A stretch of 64,000 nt of DNA from Dreissena polymorpha (GCF_020536995.1 NC_068359.1:121891661-121955660), one strand, 5' to 3'; counted from the first letter of the stretch, positions 49,116 through 61,858 are shown. The notes: a model not told the origin generated them from the letters alone. Program-made: numbers and translations.

Positions 49116-50406
49116 ATGCACAATTGGTATTCCTTAAAGAGAGTATATAAGATCTTTTTTATACATAAAAGCTCTTTTATGATTGAAACCTTGTACATGT
49201 TACTGGATTGTGGACGATATATAGAGGCGAACAGGCTAGTCAGGCTGAACCAGCGATTTGTCAAGAAACCCGAGGAAATTTTGACTGCTACTCCGATCGT
49301 TGAAGATTCAGCAATTACAACCCTCCCGAAATGTAAGACATTCGTTCCAGCCGTTTTGGTGGTTCTTGCGGTTCTGCTTGGACTGGTGAAAAAAGTGAAC
49401 GAGCAGTCTATGGAGATAAAGAGACTGAAAGGGGAGTTTTGTGCACTGAAGAATCGAGTGTCTTCATTGAAGAGCACAGTCTATACTGACAGGCTGCTGA
49501 GGACTGACAAAGATACAAGCTTTTTAACAGGATTAAAAACAATAAGGGTTTTCAATAAACTCCATGCTATAGTTGCCCCATATGTGACAAGGAAGTGGCG
49601 GGGTTTTGTTTCAGTGCCAAAGAAATTAAGAACATTAAAATCAGCCAGAAATAACTGGAAACTCAGTTCAAAAAGCCAACTTCTAATGACTTTGATGAAA
49701 TTACGATTAGGACTTTTAAATAAGGACTTGGCGATACGATTTAACATTTCAGAAACTCTGTGTTCTAGAATATTTTGTACATGGTTGAGAACATTGAGAC
49801 TTGTGTTGGAAAAAATGGTGTACATTCCTGATGAAGAAACTTTAATTGCTACTAAACCCCAGCGCTTTAAGAAACTCTCTGATCTGCAATCCATTATCGA
49901 CTTCACCGAGATTTGTATTGAGACAGCGAAAGACACTCACTATCAGAGCAACACATGCAGCGACTACAAACATCATAATACGTTGAAAATTTTAGTTGCA
50001 TGCACTCCAAACAGTTCCATATCATTTGTAAGCCAGGCGGTTATAGGTAGGACAACAGACACAACATTTACCTTGGAATGTGGCTAACTGGAAAAAAAAG
50101 TCACCTGAAAGTATGGTAATGAAAGACAAAGGATTTAGGATTGCCCGTAAATGTGCTGAACGCAATTTAAATCTTTATGTACCACTTGGAAAACAACGCG
50201 GTCAATCTCAGATGCCCATTGCCAGCGTGCAGAAGACAAAGAACATTGCCAATCTGCGTATATTTATCGAACAAGTAATTAGAAGACTGACAACATTTCG
50301 AATTTTAGTGAACGAGGTGCCAGTGCAAATGATTGGACACATTTATGACATTGTCATGGTGTGCTCAGCATTGTGTAACATGAGACGGCCCATTTACAAA
50401 AGTTAA
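49116..50406 (+). pseudogene. DDE transposase, PIF/Harbinger-ISL2EU (DDE_Tnp_4) type, frame-broken
   Basis: Two overlapping frames (49116-50087 and 50080-50406) together cover a transposase that cuts and rejoins its element's ends. Seen: a hydrophobic/coiled stretch (AVLVVLAVLLGL then EQSMEIKRLKGEF), a helix-turn-helix-like LLNKDLAIRFNISETLCSRIFCTWL, first Asp in IIDFTEICIE, KHHNTLKILV, second Asp in MVMKDKGF, and last Glu in NLRIFIEQVIRR, matching a DDE triad. The frame changes near 50080-50100 next to an A8 run. An element end was not found with confidence; the nearby MITE at 50931-51178 has its own inverted repeat. Plus strand, just downstream of the Mab-21 remnant. Confidence 0.8.
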
Positions 50407-50930
50407 TTAGTTGTGAGTTTGAAACTTCAGTGTCGGTGTTAACATGAGTTTTCCAGTCATACGTTGTTGCATTTTACTGTTCCGTATATATGTGTATTTG
50501 TTAAGTTTATCTTTATTATTGCCCACTATACATAGCTTTGAAAACAGTTTTTGGTTCTTTTTTTACTTAATTTAAATGATCATGATTCACATGCATATAA
50601 ATTATATTGCTTGAAATTATTAGCTAAAATATTTGTGAATAATGCCTTTGATGGAAAACCAAATAAAACTGTATGCACTGATGTATCTTCGTATTCATTC
50701 CGTATTTCATCTTGGAAAGATATTCGTTTCTTCAATGCATGGAATCGCGCTCTTTCAGACACACTAAATTTATTTCCCTGGGCTGGTAATCAAAACGTTT
50801 CTTATGAAACTTTCCTTAAATATTGAAATTGAATTTGCCTATGGACTGGTTCATTTATTTGAATATCTCTTTGCAGCTCTAGCGTTATATTGGGAAGACT
50901 TCGGAAAAGAATAATTTTTTATTTGCAGTT

Positions 50931-51178
50931 CTGGGGTGGTATTCCAGACACATATTAAGTAGTTTCTTAAATATGGTCACTAAAGTTCAAAATTACAATG
51001 TTTTCTTTACTTTAAATAAACAGTAAGCAAACACAAGTGTTTTGGCAGTAATGATGAGATTATGATGGAATATTATTGCAAATCTTGATGCCAAACTGGT
51101 TCAGTGTGAAATAGAATTTTCCAATTTAAAGATACACATTAATTTTTAATTAAGATGCTTCTGGAATACCACCCCAGG
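50931..51178. mobile_element. ~247-bp MITE with perfect 18-bp inverted repeats
   Basis: CTGGGGTGGTATTCCAGA at the left and its exact complement at the right. No clear target duplication. Could be a short relative mobilised by a DDE_Tnp_4-type enzyme, but that link is a guess. Confidence 0.8.
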
Positions 51179-51384
51179 CTTTATATTGGCGTATTTAAAG
51201 AAATTTAAAAAATTCAATCATCTCGATTAATACTTAATACTTAACAATGTTCATTGGAATTAACACCATTGACGTTCTTCAGAATAATGCAGCTTAAAAT
51301 CAGTAGGTTGAATTATTATAACTGAATAGTATACCTCACATTAAGTTTGTTTCTTCTTTGCGTATATAAACTTCACAGGTCCGT

Positions 51385-51480
51385 TATTTTGAATAGTGCC
51401 CTGTAAAGATGCGCGCGCATAGTCAGCGGGCGCTATTTTGAATAGTGCCCTGTAAAGATGCGCGCGCATGTAATAGTGCC
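51385..51480 (+). repeat. 49-bp direct duplication with CGCGCG core
   Basis: TATTTTGAATAGTGCCCTGT followed by AAAGATGCGCGCGCAT occurs at 51385 and 51434; part of the unit recurs as AATAGTGCCCGC. Confidence 0.9.
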
Positions 51481-51589
51481 CGCTAGAATGTTAGTTATTT
51501 ATAACATTTGTGTAAGTTTTAGAACGCAGAGATTTTCGCTTAATATACTTAGGTTAAACGCACGAGTAATTTGGCAGATTACAAGTGTG

Positions 51590-52660
51590 TGTTTTATGCC
51601 CCCTTTCGAAGAAAATGGGGTATATAGTTTTCGCACTGTCCGTCTGTAAGTCTGTCTGTCAGTCTGTCTGTCACACTTTTCGTGTCCGCTCTCTAATTCA
51701 AATAGTTTTCATCCGATCTTTACCAAACTTGGTCAGAAGTTGTATCTAGACAATATCTAGGTCAAGTTCGAATATGGGTCATGCCGGTTCAAAAACTAGG
51801 TCACGGAGTCGAAAAAACAAATCGAAGGGAAGTAATACGCTTTAAATGGTCATAATTATCTGACCTGCCAAATTATATATTATTGTTAAATAAATCAAAG
51901 CGGCGCAGTAGGTGGCATCGTGTTTCTGACAAACACATCGTGGTAAAAGGTCAAAGTCATCCTTCAATGTCTAAGGTCAAAAATACAAATCCAAGGGAAG
52001 TAATAAGCTTTAAAGGGAGATAATTATTCAATATTGAACATGGCAACTTGATTTTTGGCATGCATGTGTATCTCATGGAGCTGCACATTTTGAGTGGTGA
52101 ATCTACAGTCACGGTAGTGGCTTTTAATTATTTGCTACTAAAAATAGATAGTGGCTTTTAATTATTTGCTACTACAAATAGACATTGTTAGAGACAATTA
52201 TTTTTAAGGGAAGTAATTTATATTATTAGAAATCTCATATTATATATTTCCTTAACAAGAATTTAAGTTCTTTTCACAGTTACTGTACAGATTTTTTACT
52301 TTGATTATTTATAACTCAAATGATTGATTTGTCAAAGTTTTTTTAATTATATAATTATCATTTCTTTGTACTAATTTGTGAATAGTAGGGTTCATTATAT
52401 ACCTGTGGACTTATGTCCATAGATACATGATGAACTCTGGCTATGATCTCTTTGATAAACAACAGGCCTTGGCTGTCAGTGATGTCTGTCTTGGTCATTT
52501 TTGACTGTCTACACCCAATTGGATTGGACAAAATCCAAGGGAAGTAATAACCTTTAAAGGGAGATGATTTCTATACCTGCCAAATGATAAATATACATTT
52601 TATTTCATTGCGGCGCAGTAGGGGGGCATTGTGTTTCTGGCGAATACATATCTTGTTTAT
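51590..52660. repeat. Dispersed mollusc repeat (TATGCCCCCTTTCGAAG... type)
   Basis: Starts with TATGCCCCCTTTCGAAG, has a GTCTGTCTGTCAGTCTGTCTG run, GGTCA motifs and the tail motif GGCGCAGTAGGTGGCATCGT twice (about 51900 and 52610). No coding frame. Seen widely in mollusc sequence as far as I recall. Confidence 0.5.
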
Positions 52661-52664
52661 TATT

Positions 52665-53150
52665 ATTCACATCTTAAAAATACAAAAATTAAATGTTATA
52701 TTTGGGATCAATGTTTTGCAGCATGTTGTCTGTAATAAAAGCAGATATTTTTATATAAAATGTATTTCAATATGTGAAATTCTTTACAATAAAAATTATT
52801 TTTGTATAAAGAAGCGAATTTTTCCGTGTCCAAATTTCGCAGGGAGACAACTCGCATACAACAATAATAATGTAGTTATTATTTATAGTCACGATTCGTT
52901 TGGAAGGTCAAGAGTGTGTGTTTTTTATTATTAATCACATGTGAAAAGTACAAAAATTAAAAGCTGAACTTGATACCAATGTTTTGCAATATGTTGTCTG
53001 TAATATAAGTAGTTATCTCTATATAAAATGTATCTCAATATATGAAATGCTTTACAATAAAAATGAATTTTGTATAAAGAAGCGAATTTTTTCCGTGTCC
53101 AAATTATGAAGAGAGACAACTCGCGCACAACAATAATACGGTACATATAA
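52665..53150 (+). repeat. ~268-bp tandem duplication
   Basis: Two copies share TACAAAAATTAAA, GTATAAAGAAGCGAATTTTT, CCGTGTCCAAATT and GAGACAACTCGC, offset by about 268 bp. The open frames in it are chance. Confidence 0.85.
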
Positions 53151-53239
53151 TTAATAGTAACTGAAAAATGTTGATGGAATTTATTTTGTGTTATTTATTT
53201 TTATTTCTATTGACATTTATCTGCACAAAAATGTTCGGT

Positions 53240-53420
53240 ATAATATAAGAATTAGAAAACCTCAATTCAGGCCCAATGGCAGAATAGTGACCAACCAGGC
53301 AGCCCCAAATAGTATATAGACCTCAGCCTTCGGCTTCGGTCCATATACTATTTGGGGCTGCCTGGCTGTTCACTATTCTGCCATAGGGCCCTCAGTGAGG
53401 TTTTCTATTTCTTAATTATT
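53240..53420. mobile_element. Near-perfect ~180-bp hairpin element
   Basis: Left arm ...AGAATAGTGACCAACCAGG, CAGCCCCAAATAGTATAT pairs with the right arm across a short loop around TCAGCCTTCGGCTTCGG. The pairing extends outward through GAAAACCTC / GAGGTTTTC. Foldback MITE. Confidence 0.85.
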
Positions 53421-53713
53421 ACAATAAAACTGTTCATTTCATGCGGTATATGAATTTCAATAGTATACAAACAATAAAAAACATTGTTTAATTTTTAATA
53501 TCTCAGAATTTTCATCGAAAGACTCGAATCACATACGAATCACATAAAACAAGAAATAATTAATCATATTGATACAACAACCCAAAACCACAGCATATGT
53601 GTTTATCTTGTATGAAATAGTTTACTGACAGTTACTCACAAAGCAACAAAAAAAAACTACATGTTGTCTGTGTGTCTTGACTGACTCTGTTGCGCCGATT
53701 CAAAAACACAATC

Positions 53714-53990
53714 CATTTGAGTCGTGTTCTGAGAAAACTGGGCATAATGCATGTGCGTTAAGTGTCGTCCAAGATTAGCCTGTGCAGTCCACACATGCTA
53801 ATCAGGGAAGACTCTTTCCGCCTAATTTGGATTTTTGCTAAGAAGAGACTTCATTTGAACAAAAAATGTCTTAAAAGCGGAAAGTGTCGTCCCTGATTAG
53901 CCTGTGCGGACTGCACAGGCTAATCTGGGACGACACTTTACGCACATGTTTCATTTTGCCAAGTTTTCTCAAAATGCAACTCATTTTATT
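53714..53990. mobile_element. Palindromic MITE of the GTGTCGTCCC family (copy 3, best preserved)
   Basis: GAAAACTGGGCATAATGCAT at the left, AAGTGTCGTCC inner arms, AGCGGAAAGTGTCGTCCCTG and a right arm through CAAGTTTTCTC. It abuts the 3' end of the minus-strand PHD remnant. Confidence 0.85.
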
Positions 53991-53994
53991 TATC

Positions 53995-54440
53995 ACTGCA
54001 TTTGGAACAAAACCATCCATCGGTCAGAGCGAGCTTTTCACTAGTAACATCTGCACATATATAGTGTACCCAAAAACCACAGTGGTCACAACCCACTGAT
54101 TCATCTGCTGCACAGATGGGTTCGTCCAAATAGTCAGTACCACAAACTCCGCAAAGGTACACTGTTTTTTTTCCTTTATATTAATTTGTCGTTTCCTTGG
54201 TTGATTCTTTGGCTTTGATTGTGTAGGCAGCTGAACCGTCATTAAGACCCTTCTGACATTTTGGACTGTTTGTGATTGCATGTCATTTGACGTTTTCAGT
54301 GGATTTTCGTAGTCCAACTTACATGGTGTTGCTCCAACTGGCTTACATGGGGTGTCATTTTCGCTTCTTGGTTTACATGGAGCATCGTTTTCGCTGTCCT
54401 TTTCATCTTTGATGTGGGCAGGATAAACATGATACATCCA
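53995..54440 (-). pseudogene. PHD-finger protein fragment, frame-broken
   Basis: On the minus strand a PHD finger ends the coding part: CGVCGTDYLDEPIC, GCDHCGFWVHYIC, GWFCSKC, matching C-x2-C ... C-x2-C-x4-H-x2-C ... C-x2-C, with the WxC usual before the last pair, then a stop. PHD fingers read histone tails or protein partners. The upstream part (MYHVYPAHIKDEKDSEND, repeated SENDAPCKP / SENDTPCKP, and a basic KPKNQPRKRQ) is in another frame, the change falling in an A8 run near 54167. A different exon boundary could also explain this, but no good acceptor is visible. Nothing assigns it a specific gene; transposon-borne PHD proteins of this size also exist. Confidence 0.6.
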
Positions 54441-54499
54441 AAACCATGACAGGCATTTGACATTTTGTTCAATACTCCGAAATCATTTAACACATTTTT

Positions 54500-55470
54500 T
54501 TTTCAGTTAGGTTAAGATTAAACAAGTGTTGTTGCGTATAGATAAATATTTGAACATGTAAATTAGAACATATCACGTGTATATTAATACCGCGTGCGTT
54601 GTTTTAGTACATATCTGACATAGCACACATGTTCAGATTTCTCGTAAAATACTGAGTACAAGCTTAATGGAATATATTAGTTGAACATTTTCATTAAAAA
54701 AATGCACGAATGTAATATATCATTCCACCTAAGGAAACGGAAAACGATCTGCACGCGCATGTACTGAAGACGTTCTTAACATCGCTTTCTTAAAAAAGTC
54801 TACATTAGAAACGGTTTATTTGGTCTTTTTAGTACTCGTTCATTTACAAACGACAGATGAAGCTGAATATTTGTGCGGCATACACTAGAACCAATTATTA
54901 ACACCAATAAGGCCCTTCACATATAGTAACAGACAGTATGTTCAACATCCAAAACAATATTGCGGTTATACTTCATAAAAACGACATGACTTTCATACTG
55001 CTTTATTTGCAAAGAAATATACAGTACATTCGTTTTTAATTTGTTTAATAATTTCAACGTCAATTATTCCGTCTCGTATTCCGAAAAAGATAGTGTCTTT
55101 ATAGTCACACGACATTCACTGTTGATAGTATTGTCACGGTAATATGCGTTGCTAATTTAAGCATTTAATAAGAATTGTTAAGTTACCTTTAATAGTTGTA
55201 TCAATAACAATATAAAGAAGATCCATATTTTATAACATTTCGTGTCAACATTTCTAATTCACAATCGATGACCATATTTACGTTGGTGCCAGTAATAAAT
55301 AGTTTACAAAATAGAACAGCATTTACAGACTTTCGAAGGAGACGCACTTAATTATTAAGTCCTTAATTAACAATAAATAAAGTATTAAAGAAATACCACA
55401 ATTAACATTGAGCATGGTTCGTGTACTAAAGAATATACAATGTTTATTTTACACCATGTATTCACTGTGT
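54500..55470. other. No gene seen
   Basis: AT-rich; no exon, RNA gene or element recognised. Confidence 0.3.
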
Positions 55471-55473
55471 AAA

Positions 55474-55714
55474 ATTGAACCGCGCTATAGGAACTGGGGG
55501 CTTAATGCACGTGCTTAAAGTGTCGTCCCTGAATGCCCGTATTGCCCGCACAGGCTAATCAGGGAAGAAACGTTCCGACTAGACCGGATTTATTTGGAAA
55601 AGACTCTCTATAAGCGAAACTTCCATAACAGCTGAAAGTGTCGTCCCTGATTAGCACGTGCGGATACTTGACGCACATGTATTGATCCTGGTTTTCCGAG
55701 AGCGCGACTCACAT
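55474..55714. mobile_element. Palindromic MITE of the GTGTCGTCCC family (copy 4)
   Basis: GGGGGCTTAATGCACGTGC, AAAGTGTCGTCCCTGA on the left; GCTGAAAGTGTCGTCCCTGA and GGTTTTCCGAGAGCGCGACT on the right. Confidence 0.8.
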
Positions 55715-56871
55715 AATAGAACTCGCAAAATCGAAACCGGAAGTACATTTTAAATATTAAGTGACGAGTCGGGGAGTAAATATTTGTGTTCTTCATCGCA
55801 ACGGAATTTCGTGGGAAAATGCGTACGCTTTTATCTTATTTTCTATTGAGATTTCATATTTTCATATTCTACTTGATTAACAACAAATCGGCATAATAAT
55901 ACAAAACGCATCTAAAAGCAAAACTTTACAAGCAGATTGTGTGACCATCTTATTTTAAGGAGAGTTTCGTTTCAAAATCAGTTTAAAATATATACATTAA
56001 AAAGTGTTACAGCTTCAACAAAGTGTCATTGTGGATTAAATTATAACAAAAACACTATTGTAATAAATCTATATTATACATTTCACGGAATTTCAACTTT
56101 TATTTTGAATCGTATTGAATAAATTATACGTTTTCGTTCTTTTCGCAATTTTCACATATATTTTCTTTTTATAAGATGCGTTTCTCTTTCGGCCTGTTAA
56201 ATAGAAAAGATCACTTCATCGTGATTTCCATTTTCTGTGTGTATGCACAAAACCATTTTTTTTTCAAATTTGTCAATTTTAAAAATCACAGTTAACATGA
56301 TAACGTTATGTGTAATATATATATATTTATATAATTTATTTATAATCATCAATTTGTAACTTTCAATTCAGTCAATATAAATTCAAAGCTTAATAATAAT
56401 AAACAAAAATTCCCCTACGTTAAACATGAAACCTTAAATGACAACGGCATAGTTCTCAGTTTAAGGAAACGAATTTTAATCAATGTAAATATAAGTTTAT
56501 GTTGTTAATGCCTTTGTTTTATAAAGAAATATCTTTAAACAAATTGGTTTATTAATTATAGTAAAATGCAATATTCCAGTGATCAAAAAAATCTCAATTT
56601 CAAAATGCCACACACAATGATACAGTTTGTAAATAAGGACAGCTTCTTTTACTTTTAAACAGTCTTCAAATGTATGGACAGTTTGTCTTTCGACCACTTT
56701 ATAAGATTCCAAGTGACCCTTGTAAATATTATTCCGCTGTTAAGTATTTTATTTCGTCTATATGTTTCACGTGATGTGTATTGTTTAAACAAATGTTCAA
56801 CTTGAAGGTTTCACTCGAAATGAGCTTTGAATATATGAACCATATGGACGTTGTGGGATAACTTAGCTTAC
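55715..56871. other. No gene seen
   Basis: AT-rich with several T- and A-rich runs and a TATATATATA tract near 56320. No supported exon. Confidence 0.3.
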
Positions 56872-57113
56872 CCTATTAGCGTGTCGTCCCAGCTTAGCCT
56901 ATGCACTTCTCGCAAGCTAATCACTGTAATCAGAGACGACACTTTCCGATTAAACTGGATTTTCGGTACGAAATGATTTCCTTTAAACAAAAATACAATC
57001 TTTAAAAGCGGAAAGTGTCCTCCCTGATTAGCCTGCGGACTGCACGGGCTAATCTGCGACGACACTACGCACATTTATAAAGCCCCTTTTTCCCAGACCA
57101 AGGTTCATATATG
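56872..57113. mobile_element. Palindromic MITE of the GTGTCGTCCC family (copy 5)
   Basis: GTGTCGTCCCAGCTTAGCCT left; GGAAAGTGTCCTCCCTGATT and TTTTTCCCAGACCAAGG right. Confidence 0.75.
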
Positions 57114-58345
57114 TAAGTCTCTGAAATAAATGGAGACAGTTACTGTGACTTAGGTTGCGTTGATAAACAACGGACTCAAAAAGTCAGGCTTTAATTTCTA
57201 ATATTGATTTTTAACGCGTCCACGATGACAAGGTGTAATAAAACACATATTCCCACCGATTGTGACGCATGCGGTAACTGGTCCAAAGTTAAATGAGACA
57301 ACATTTTTCTAATTTCCTCTGAAATCAAGAGAAATTGAATTTAGGCTGCACACTACCAGCAACCGTTCTATAGTAACGACGCGTGATTTCTTGTAAAATG
57401 GCAAGCTCAACGAAATTCCATATGCAGAATGATAGCGAAGTAATAATAACATCCTTTTGATTTTGTTGTGCACTTCTGAAACCACGTTTCATGGCAATTA
57501 ATATGCATCGACGAAACATGATTACTTGTATAATCAATATAAATAGATAAACACGTGTTTGAAATAAAACAAGCCAATTCGTTAAATTGATATCCCCGGC
57601 CATAAACACATATATATATAACAATTAAGATTCGTGTTGATCTATGGTTTCTGAGATATAGCCCTTACAAGACGGACGGACTAACAGACTGACGGACGAA
57701 CGGACGGACGGACAACGCCAATTCTATAGCCCTTCGCCTTTGGCGGGGGAGGTGGGTAAACATATTCACTTTTCAACACCTTTATTCTCCTTCACATTTC
57801 AGTATCATATTTTCGGTTTATACACGAGGATATATTAATTCATAATATCGCACAAGACACTGAGCCAGTGCGTTTTATGTATTTGTAAAATAAGCGCTCA
57901 ACGCTGATTAATATTTCAGAATAGCATACGTAGATAATATGTTATGACACAATACAAAGTTTTCGGAAACGCATTTTTAGCATAGTGTCTTATTGTCGGG
58001 GTGACACAAAAGTTAATTCTCGAAAATTAAGACTAGTCTCTGTTTTGCTTATTTACGACAGCTTTTTATACGAGTATTTCTAATTAATGTTATAGAAAGG
58101 TTTGATATATTCGACATATTGTCAACTCAAGTTTAGAGATACATATGAAACCCAAAAGTGTGTCATAAATGAATAAAGCCCTTACTTAAACTGCAAGTAT
58201 GCATGGAATTATAAATGTTGAAAACGGGAAATTTGATTTAATTTATTTTTGTAAGCGCAGTCAAACTATGTACCGTCTACAGAAATCAAACCGTAGCCAT
58301 GCACGGACCGCTGGAACCAAATCACTTTGGCTGCACTCAAATTAG
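57114..58345. other. No gene seen; GGAC-rich simple repeat at 57670-57715
   Basis: A run of ACGGACGGAC units followed by GCCTTTGGCGGGGGAGG is the familiar tail of a dispersed mollusc repeat. Otherwise no exon. Confidence 0.35.
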
Positions 58346-58580
58346 TACCAAATTTCAACAAGGGCACGAGTCGCGGTGTCAATCAAATTTCGCGTGTCCG
58401 TCACGAGATCTCGCGCGCGGCTAATCTACACGTCAATTACACGTGATCGCTGCCCTCGTGATGCACCGAGCACCATTTGCCTTGGTATCAGTTTCGCAGA
58501 AGGGAAATACGCGCGCTTTCGGCACGAGCATTAATTGCGCGAATGATAAACTGGCAAATCAACGAGACGTTGGGGCATAA
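58346..58580. promoter_or_regulatory. CpG-rich patch, possible regulatory element
   Basis: Unlike the AT-rich surroundings this stretch is dense in CG dinucleotides (GAGATCTCGCGCGCGGC, ATACGCGCGCTTTCGGC) and has no exon. It could be an enhancer or promoter; nothing in the sequence alone proves this. Confidence 0.3.
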
Positions 58581-58984
58581 ACGATCATCATTCCCATATT
58601 CGCAAAGGCACCAATTTTATCATTAGCAACAACGATACAATTAATAACAGTGTCGACAATAACAGCGTAATAGAGAGGTCCGTCATGATAGTGTTATTAC
58701 GAATTGGGTAATCGCTTGCTGATCGTTTCAACTTGTCTGGATTTGAAAGACCTATCGCATTCAACAATGTTTGATTATATTTCGATAAAAAAAATGGTTC
58801 TTCTTGGACAAACATGTATGCACATACATGTAGAATAAAGCAATATTATAAATTCCATCATACCTCTTTTTTTACTAGCAAAAATGCTCTGTTTAGACAA
58901 AAACTATAACCGGGTAGTTATGTATTTTGATAATTCGATTTAAATATATATGTACATGTATATACTTTAATTAAAATTACAAAA

Positions 58985-59830
58985 CACGGCTACAAAATGT
59001 GCGTGTTAACCTTTATGTGGTCATTCCGGCGTCCGGCGTCGCGCATTGTCCGTAGTATGCCTTCCTTCGTCAACTTTAATCTCGTTACCACTTTAGATTT
59101 TTAATCCTATCTTGATGAAATTGCGTCAAAATGTTTTTGTTTACAATCATTACGCTGAGTTCGAATATTTCGCCCAAAAAGTAAGACTAAAACTAGGCCA
59201 CCAGGTTAATTCTAAAAGGTCAGTTGCGTCCAAAACGCAGGTCACCGTGCAAACCTTAATTTTTGTATCACCAATTTAGAGACCACGTTTAGAAATCAGT
59301 CTTGATGAAACTTGGTAACAATTTTTTTGTCTAGAAAATACATCCACAATGTCAATACTATGTTTAAAGCTTGGTCCAGGGGATACAAAAATGCAAGATC
59401 ACTAAGTCAAAATGGACTTAAAATACATTTTGGTAATATGATAATTGTTATGAAGTTAATAGGCAAAATTATCTTTACAATTTTCATAAGATTTTTTTTC
59501 ACTTTCACAGCAGCGTTTCCTATGTCTGGTGTCAAATACCCTCTGATGACATGTGCAAGGGCCAACCAAACATCTTCAAGGGGTTCGAAACCATGTCGCT
59601 GTTCGCCAAACGGTGAACCAAAGTGGTTTTTATACGGGTCATTTCAACCACACGACAATTTTTTTCAGTCTCTTTAGTCATCAAATGGAAAATGTGTACT
59701 GCGCATGTCAAAGCCTGGCCACGTGCGCAGTTATAGAAACTGCTTCCGGTCACTGTTTGTTTTAGAAACACTTCATTTCGGGTATGATCTTTCAATCTTA
59801 CAGTCACAGAATCTAATCACGGGCAATTAA
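58985..59830. repeat. Degenerate dispersed mollusc repeat
   Basis: GTTCGAATATTTCGCCC, CTTGATGAAACTTGGTAAC and AGGTCACC-like phrases recall the LIKE-GGTCA repeat at 51590-52660. No coding content recognised. Confidence 0.35.
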
Positions 59831-60095
59831 TGGTACTTGATTTTATTTGGGTGTATTCTACTGTCCATTGATATTTGTATTGGATATTAGCATATTTAAG
59901 CAATGAACCGCTATTATCCATTTGGTGGCGTTTTAACATGGACAATAATGAAGAAGAGCTGACTTTTTCTGATTAAATTACATTATGTGATTTAGTTGTG
60001 TCTCGCAATTCTTCAAATAAATCCAAAGCTACTCAACTTTAATTTGCAACAAAGAAACAAACATATTGAACGATTTATTGTGTGTACTTAAAGCA

Positions 60096-60583
60096 AAAGC
60101 ATGGACATTTTCACAGATTTTGGCAGGTATTGAAGTTTTCCATTAAATGCTTTATCGATATATGTAAACATTGGATCTAAAAAGCTCCAGTAAAAACAAG
60201 AATAAAATTAAAGAAAAAAAGTAACCCGCAACAGGGCTCGAACCACTGACCTCTGGAGTAAAAGACTAACGCTTAGACCACTCGGCCATCCATGTTCATA
60301 CACTATGCTATGTATTTTATACTTCATATAAGCAATCCTCGTCGTATCATAAAACATAACGACAACAACAGAACACTATAAGTTATTCAATCGTTTCGCG
60401 TTGCAACGCTTTATAATTTTCATGATTTTATACCGTCAGAAGACGCATACAATTAATAGTTTAGAGCATGGTAAATGTTCAGTATTACTGTTTCCTCACA
60501 AATATCATAACTACAGCGACAATTTGCGAATTTGAAACAATATCTTTTAATTTTGTCAATTTACCCAACGTGAAAAGGCCCCT
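60096..60583 (-). mobile_element. TTAA-flanked element with internal tRNA-like promoter (copy C)
   Basis: Right end GAAAAGGCCCCT followed by TTAA (60584-60587); left end decayed. The minus strand reads GGATGGCCGAGTGGTCTAAG (A-box) and GTGGTTCGAGCCC (B-box), a good Leu/Ser-tRNA-like head. Confidence 0.78.
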
Positions 60584-60587
60584 TTAA

Positions 60588-61858
60588 CAAAGGTTGCATT
60601 TTTGACATAACTTCATCACCTGACAAATCATTAGAAGTCTTTAATTGGTCTCATGGGGCAAAGTATGACTTTTTAAATCGTACAATCCTTTTTACGCGCA
60701 GCGTTGATTAGATGTTTATGAACTTTCAACGCTAAAAAGACACAGCATTTTGTATTTTTCAACGTCAAAATAATCAATTTATCAAGTCAAAACGCCTGCT
60801 AAGCGTCGGTTAATCATTCAGATAGAACGACTTAATCTTGTTAGAAAATGAAAAAATCTTGCTTTGCATACTATTGAGCCAAAATGCATATGCATGTTAA
60901 TTCGAATTAAATTCTCAATTTGTAAAGTCACCTTTAAACGAATTATATGTGAAATGCCATTCTAAAAAATACATAAAACATTTTTCGTCAATTGGGTAAA
61001 TAATTTATTTAGTTTTAACTTTAAATTCTTTATAAATGAAGAGTTTCTTAGAGTCCATGCTGTGATATGAATAAATAAATCAAACAAACGTTTTCGTTAT
61101 CATATCGACGTCTTTTATTCTTCTATAACAAGTTTATCACTTCATGACGTAACGTTAGCAAACGGCAAATTTCCTCCATATGAAACGCCATATTTGACTT
61201 CTAACCTGTAATCTGCGGATGGCAATCTATTTGATTGCGACAATGCGATTTTCTGCCTCATAGGCGCTACAGAATAGCGATTTATTGCTCTACAGATCCG
61301 AAGGCGGAGCGAGTGTCAGTGAGGATTCGCCCAGCTTGCTAGGTGGTACCCATGGAATAGACAACGGTTTTGTGAAATTACTCTAAATGTCAAAGCAAAT
61401 GGAGGATTTCAAAAGAAAAAGGGGTCTTTAAGACGATAAAAGGATAGTCAAATGAAAACAGATGCAGTTCACAGGGCTACATATTGGCGTCCATTTAGTT
61501 GACCTAATGACCAGGAAGGTGATTCGCCACGCGACTGCGCAGTAGCGTTTTTATACGGAAACCTAATATTGTTCATGTCAATTTGCTAGGTGGAGTCATG
61601 ATGGGTCTATTAATCGCTCCATCCAACACGGATTTATAAAACACTTCATTAGGATTGTCTTTAGATCAATATCCCAGCTTCATGATTTTTATTTTGACAG
61701 TTTGTTTGTATTAAAAACGCCAGTTTTATGTTATTACAAATGACAATTAATCAAGACCATGCGGATGCGTCTTAATTAAAACCGACAACCAAATACAATA
61801 ACACCGCTCGTTTTCTTAGTTTTTCACATTATGTGTGTGGATTGACACTGATATAAAC
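60588..61858. other. No gene seen
   Basis: 61190-61345 is less AT-rich (GAAGGCGGAGCGAGTGTCAG) but has no exon. Otherwise AT-rich. Confidence 0.3.

Noticed and set aside
49481-49936. 151-codon minus-strand frame
   Set aside because: Shadow of the plus-strand transposase.
57325-57624. 99-codon minus-strand frame with hydrophobic stretches
   Set aside because: AT-rich chance frame; no splice context, no family resemblance.
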